A stretch of 64,000 nt of DNA from Phenylobacterium sp. Its GTDB lineage: Bacteria; Pseudomonadota; Alphaproteobacteria; Caulobacterales; Caulobacteraceae. Shown one piece after another: positions 60,317 through 64,000 of this stretch. The DNA lies in assembly GCF_030646615.1 (NCBI RefSeq), contig NZ_JAUSLG010000037.1:1-64000 (forward strand), in the 5' to 3' direction. How positions within the stretch are numbered: position 1 is the first letter of the stretch; each line of letters opens with the position of its first letter. The notes beneath the pieces are model-generated. The model searched no databases and was not told the origin of the DNA. It worked only from the letters and a program-made list of their open reading frames with translations. Position numbers and translations under genes: made by a program.

Positions 60317-61228
60317 TTACTCAGCCGCCAGGGCGGCCGCCGCGGGGGCAAGGGCGCGGCTGGGTCGGCCGTCCACGCCGACCGGAACGTCGCCGTCGAG
60401 GGTCACGCGACGCATCACGCGATGGCGGTCCCCATAGTCATTGACGGCGTAGTGCTGGGTGGCGCGGTTGTCCCAGATGGCGACGTCACCAGCCTGCCAG
60501 CGCCAGCGGACGGTGTTCTCCAGCCGGGTGACATGGTCCTGCAGGATTTCGAACAGCCGGCGGGAGTCGCTGCTTGAGAGCCCGGCGAACCCTTTCACGA
60601 ACTGCCCGAGGAGCAGGTGCCGCTCCCCGGTGACCGGATGAACACGGACGACCGGGTGTTCGGTCTCGTACACGGTCGACGCAAACACGTTCCTGTGTCG
60701 GGCGACATCCTCTTCGCGGACGTTGGAGCGCGTGGCGGCGTAGTCGTAGGCGTTGGTGTGGACCGCACGAAGGCTGTCAGCCAGATGCTTGAGCGGCTCG
60801 GGGAGGCTCTCATAGGCCGCGGCGGTGTTCGCCCAGACCGTATCGCCGCCGGCCTCCGGCGAGACGACAGCCCGCAGGATCGAGGCCTTCGGATAGGCCG
60901 GCACGAACGTGACATCGGTGTGCCAGGCGTTCGCGCGGCCGCCCCGGCTGGAGTCCAGCTCAAGGAGGTAGCTTGAACCGTCCCTGACCGGAACGGTGGG
61001 GTGCGGGACGGGGCGCCCCAGGCGCGCGGCGAAACCTTCCTGGCTGGCGTCGTTCAGATGATGCTGATTTCGGAAGAAGAGAACCTTGTGCTCGTAGAGC
61101 GCGGTCTCGATCGCTTGGATCACCGAGTCCTCGAGTTCTGGCGTCAGGAAGACGTTGGTGACTTCAGCTCCGATACGTCCGCCGACCGGGAGGATGTCGA
61201 GGGCTTGATGCTGGCGGGTGTCGCTCAT
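60317..61228 (-). CDS. TauD/TfdA family Fe(II)/2-oxoglutarate dioxygenase (second)
   Basis: This 303-residue paralogue of the next gene carries H103 and D105 (AWHTDVTF) and the late histidine in WDNRATQHYA. It differs in the substrate region (VRDGSSYLLELDSSRGGRANAWHTD), closer to alkylsulfatase-type AtsK enzymes than to taurine dioxygenase, by impression only. The ATG at 61228 follows GGAG. It lies 29 bp after the GPH transporter gene, so the two dioxygenases are probably part of one operon with it. Confidence 0.88.
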   Translation of the reverse strand: MSDTRQHQALDILPVGGRIGAEVTNVFLTPELEDSVIQAIETALYEHKVLFFRNQHHLNDASQEGFAARLGRPVPHPTVPVRDGSSYLLELDSSRGGRANAWHTDVTFVPAYPKASILRAVVSPEAGGDTVWANTAAAYESLPEPLKHLADSLRAVHTNAYDYAATRSNVREEDVARHRNVFASTVYETEHPVVRVHPVTGERHLLLGQFVKGFAGLSSSDSRRLFEILQDHVTRLENTVRWRWQAGDVAIWDNRATQHYAVNDYGDRHRVMRRVTLDGDVPVGVDGRPSRALAPAAAALAAE

Positions 61229-61257
61229 GGGAGACTCCTTTGTGTTGAGCGGAAGAT

Positions 61258-62634
61258 TCATTCGGCGGGTTGGGCGTTGGCGCGCAGGGCCAGCGCCTCC
61301 CGGATCTCGCGGTGCTGCGACTCGTCGAGCGGGAAGCGCGCGATCAGCAGGGCGGAGGCGGCGTGCGCCAGGGCTGGCCCGAGGGTGAAGACCAGCTTCA
61401 GGCCCAGCAGCGCTTCGACCGTGTTCTCGGCGCCGGGCTTGAACCCCAAAACTGCGACCAAGGGGAGGGCGACCCCGACCGCGACCGCTGTCGCGGCCTT
61501 GCTGGCGAGGCTGAAGGCGGAAAACAGCAGCCCGGCGCGGTCTTCCCCGGTCTCAAGCTTCTGCTTGTCGGCGATGTCAGAGACGATCGCGCGCAGCATC
61601 AGATTGCCGGACCCCTGGGCGAGGCCTTGGGCGACGGTGAGGGCAAGGAGCAGGGGCAGGGTCTCAGGGGTGACCAGAAAGAGCGCCAGGTTGATCGCCA
61701 CCTGCGCCACCTCACCGGCGACCGCGGTGCGGTGTTTGCCCAGGCGGTACCCCACCTTCAGCCAGATCGGCCCGGCGAAGACCCCGAACACGAACTGCAG
61801 GAGGAAGAGACCGGCGGCCAATTCGGGGCGGCCCATATAGGCCGACACGAAGAAGACGAAGAGGGAGCTCCGGATCAGTTGGCCCAGGGTGACCGCAAAG
61901 TCCGAGGCGAGGACGCGCAGAATCAGAGGATCGCGAAGGGCTGACCGAAGCTGCCTGGCGACCCCTGGTCCCCGCGCCGCCGACGTCGCTGGGGGCTCGC
62001 GGTTGAACACGAGCGCCGCCACGAGGGTCGGTCCAAGCAGGACGAGGACAAATCCAGCCATCGCCGCCAGCTTGAGCGAGCCGGACGCAGCGACGCCGTT
62101 CCTCGCGGCCAGGGCGTCCAGGCCTGCGGGCAGGATGAGCACCAGCAGGAGGCCAAGGGCATGAGAGACCTGGATGAAGGTCTGGACCCGGCTTCTGGCA
62201 TGGTACTGGGTCGCCAGTTCGCCGGCCCATGCCAACATGGGGATCTGGACCGCGGTCCAGCCGAGGTAGAGGATCCCCAGCCACACGGCGAGCCAGACCG
62301 CGCCGGGTTGAACCCCGAAGAGAGCCGGCATGAAGATGGCGGTGATCGCGAGCGCAAACACTGGGGCGCCGGCCGCAATCCAGGGCTTCCGCCTTCCGAA
62401 GCGCGTCCGGGTGCGGTCAGACAGAATGCCCACCAGGGGATCAGTCAGCGCATCCCACACTCGGCTGAGCATGAAGATCGCGCCGACCACGCCCAGTCCC
62501 AGGCCGAGCTCCTGAGCGTAGAAGGGCGGCAGATACACAGCCAGCGGCAAGCCTGCAGCGGCCATCGGCACGCCAAGGGAGGCGAACGCGGCGAGACGCC
62601 AACGGGCTGGCGCGGCTGAAGCGGGGGTGGACAC
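61258..62634 (-). CDS. GPH-family (glycoside-pentoside-hexuronide-type) MFS transporter
   Basis: The 458-residue permease has about 12 membrane helices. The sequence WDALTDPLVGILSDRTRTRFGRRKPWI is the GPH/MelB-type cation-site and loop motif, and the LGVPMAAAGLPLAVYLPPFYAQ start is typical of this group. In this place it may carry a sugar sulfate or a related sulfur compound across the inner membrane. The GTG at 62634 has AAGGAGG eight bases upstream, better than a TTG at 62640. Confidence 0.82.
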   Translation of the reverse strand: MSTPASAAPARWRLAAFASLGVPMAAAGLPLAVYLPPFYAQELGLGLGVVGAIFMLSRVWDALTDPLVGILSDRTRTRFGRRKPWIAAGAPVFALAITAIFMPALFGVQPGAVWLAVWLGILYLGWTAVQIPMLAWAGELATQYHARSRVQTFIQVSHALGLLLVLILPAGLDALAARNGVAASGSLKLAAMAGFVLVLLGPTLVAALVFNREPPATSAARGPGVARQLRSALRDPLILRVLASDFAVTLGQLIRSSLFVFFVSAYMGRPELAAGLFLLQFVFGVFAGPIWLKVGYRLGKHRTAVAGEVAQVAINLALFLVTPETLPLLLALTVAQGLAQGSGNLMLRAIVSDIADKQKLETGEDRAGLLFSAFSLASKAATAVAVGVALPLVAVLGFKPGAENTVEALLGLKLVFTLGPALAHAASALLIARFPLDESQHREIREALALRANAQPAE

Positions 62635-62640
62635 TATCAA

Positions 62641-62673
62641 GGCCTCCTTGGAGGCCGGGGGCGCCGGGCCCCC
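62641..62673. promoter_or_regulatory. Two stem-loops before the GPH transporter start
   Basis: GGCCTCC-TT-GGAGGCC (62641-62656) contains the transporter Shine-Dalgarno sequence in one arm. GGGGGC-GCCGG-GCCCCC (62657-62673) lies next to it, seven bases past the TonB receptor stop. They may process the transcript or limit translation of the downstream gene. Confidence 0.45.
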
Positions 62674-62679
62674 AGCGCA

Positions 62680-64000
62680 TCAGAACGGTTTAGCGGTGAG
62701 GGTCACGCCGAAGGTGCGGGGCTCCCCGAGGATGGCGATGTAGGGCGTTGAGGCGCCTGCAAGCCCGAAGGCGGCGGCGTAGCGCTCATCGAACAGATTG
62801 CGGGCCCAGATCTGGACGGCATAGCGCTCGCCGTCCGTGCGATAGCCCAAGCCGACGTTTGTCAGCCCGTAGCCGTCCTGCCGGCCATAGGCGGACAACG
62901 CATGCGAGAAGGTGTCGCTGCGCCAGGTCTGATTTCCGTAGGCGAACGCCGTGCCGCCGGCCGCCAGGGGACGCTCATATCGGGCGCTGACCTGGCCGGT
63001 GAAGCGTGGGGCGTTGGGCACACGGGTGTCTGAAAGGTCGACGGCTCCCGGCGCGCCGGGAAAGGCGTATTCCTGGGGAACCGGAGCGCTGGGATAGGAG
63101 ACGTATCGCGCGTCGTTGAGGGCGGCGCTGAAGGACAGATTGAGCTCGGCGGTGGCCTGCAGCTGGCCCTCGAGCTCGACGCCCTGCATGCGAACCTTGC
63201 CGACATTGGCGAGATAGGAACGGCTGGTTGCGCCTCGGGTGTCAGACAGGGTCGCCTGATAGTCCTCAATGTCATTCCAGTAGAGGTTGCCGTTGAGGGT
63301 GGCGCGGCCGTCCAGCCAGGTCGTCTTCAGTCCGAGTTCAAAGTCGGTGGATTTTTCCGGGTCGATGATCACCCGGTCGCCGGGCTTGGCCCCTAGATTG
63401 GCGGCTCCGGACTTCTCCCCGTAGCCGATGGAGGCATAGGCGAGGATGTCCCGGCTGACCTTGTAGGACGGGTTGATCAGCCAGGACACGCTCCCATCTT
63501 CGCTCTCCTCGGAGACGAGAAAGGTCGGGCCGGCGACGGCGGCGCGATAGGCTTGGAGGGACGCAAGCGCTCCGGTCAGGGGGACGCCGCCAAAGGATGT
63601 CGCGGCGTTAGAGGCCTCCTTGCGCTCACGCGTATACCGCGCGCCAACGGTCAGAGCTGCGCGCTCCGTCGGGCGCCAGGTGGCCTGGCCAAACACGGCG
63701 CCGCTGAGGGTCTTTGCTTCGCCCAACTGGTTCGCCTCGACGCCGTCGAGGATCAGCGCAGGCAAGGCCGGGTTCAGGAAGAACGCGGTCGCCCCGGCAT
63801 AGAAAGGGGTCCTGAAGTTGCTGGTGACGTCCTGTCGCAGCAGGAAGACGCCCACTTGATAGTCGAGCACGCCGCTGCTGGGCGAGGCCAGCCGTAGCTC
63901 CTGCGAGTACTGGTCGACATCGACGTCGTAGCCGGCATGAAAGATTGGGAAGGGAGAGTTGTCGCCGTCATTGCGTGGGCGGAAGTAGAGCTTCCGCCAA
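62680..64000 (-). CDS. TonB-dependent receptor, N-terminal part outside the window
   Basis: The last 440 codons of a TonB-dependent receptor barrel are visible, ending ...RTFGVTLTAKPF. Recognisable barrel segments include LTVGARYTRERKEASN, ASIGYGEKSGAANLGAKPGDR and WARNLFDERYAAAFGL. The plug and signal peptide lie beyond base 64000. The C-terminus closely resembles that of the receptor at 52012-54351. It heads the operon containing the GPH transporter and the two dioxygenases. Confidence 0.9.
   Translation of the reverse strand, partial: WRKLYFRPRNDGDNSPFPIFHAGYDVDVDQYSQELRLASPSSGVLDYQVGVFLLRQDVTSNFRTPFYAGATAFFLNPALPALILDGVEANQLGEAKTLSGAVFGQATWRPTERAALTVGARYTRERKEASNAATSFGGVPLTGALASLQAYRAAVAGPTFLVSEESEDGSVSWLINPSYKVSRDILAYASIGYGEKSGAANLGAKPGDRVIIDPEKSTDFELGLKTTWLDGRATLNGNLYWNDIEDYQATLSDTRGATSRSYLANVGKVRMQGVELEGQLQATAELNLSFSAALNDARYVSYPSAPVPQEYAFPGAPGAVDLSDTRVPNAPRFTGQVSARYERPLAAGGTAFAYGNQTWRSDTFSHALSAYGRQDGYGLTNVGLGYRTDGERYAVQIWARNLFDERYAAAFGLAGASTPYIAILGEPRTFGVTLTAKPF

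Noticed and set aside
1-64000. CRISPR arrays, insertion sequences or prophage genes
   Set aside because: No regularly spaced repeats, terminal inverted repeats with a transposase, or integrase/capsid-like frames were seen in any part of the window.

Overview
The window is GC-rich DNA (mid-60s to about 70% by eye) from an alphaproteobacterium. It most resembles Caulobacterales (Phenylobacterium/Caulobacter-like): three large TonB-dependent receptors, an UrcA-family protein, a PilZ protein and a short 'ribonucleotide reductase alpha-like' protein of a kind I associate with that group. No species can be named from the sequence. There is no rRNA gene, complete tRNA gene, integrase, transposase or CRISPR array.

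Region 1 (1-5.8 kb) holds mixed accessory genes: the end of an adenosine-deaminase-family enzyme, a GNAT acetyltransferase, a SAM methyltransferase, a divergent RibF, a PilZ protein, an FkbM-type methyltransferase and a small lipoprotein. Intergenic stretches are long and look eroded.

Region 2 (about 5.85-36.6 kb) is the core of the window, an anaerobic nitrate-respiration block. A head-to-tail run of minus-strand genes reads narK1-narK2-narGHJI, a parvulin-type PPIase, an outer-membrane porin, a hemerythrin, a beta-carbonic anhydrase, mobA and a Crp/Fnr regulator. Next come ubiT-ubiU-ubiV (O2-independent ubiquinone synthesis), a flavin oxidoreductase and a 136-aa protein. Upstream lie moaA, nnrS, the class II ribonucleotide reductase nrdJ and a moaD-moaB-moeA operon. 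A plus-strand group, urcA-SRPBCC-ric-hemN, adds nitrosative repair of iron centres and O2-independent heme synthesis. The set lets the cell respire nitrate to nitrite and replaces O2-dependent steps of quinone, heme and deoxynucleotide synthesis. No nitrite, NO or N2O reductase is present. FNR-type boxes lie upstream of narK1 (two perfect sites) and, less perfectly, upstream of moaA, nnrS, nrdJ and crp. The moaA leader folds like a Moco riboswitch whose closing stem contains the ribosome-binding site.

The block is bracketed by an exact 27-bp direct repeat (5846-5872 and 36601-36627). The repeat reads as the 3' end of a tRNA (T-loop through CCA), as expected for att sites of an integrated island. 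No integrase is visible, so this remains an inference.

Region 3 (36.7-48.5 kb) is an ester/keto-acid catabolic cluster: an AraC regulator divergent from an MHS-family transporter, a second AraC regulator, a TonB receptor, an acetoacetyl-CoA-synthetase-like ligase, an esterase and a tannase/feruloyl-esterase-family protein, followed by an orphan response regulator.

Region 4 (48.6-64 kb) is a sulfur-acquisition region: an SLC13-type permease, a TonB receptor with a flavoprotein, two Rrf2 regulators flanking a sulfate ABC transporter (sbp-cysT-cysW-cysA), two TauD-family dioxygenases, a GPH-type transporter and a third TonB receptor cut by the window end. A repeated AATCCTACT motif precedes both the TonB receptor and the sulfate-binding protein, suggesting co-regulation by the Rrf2 protein between them.
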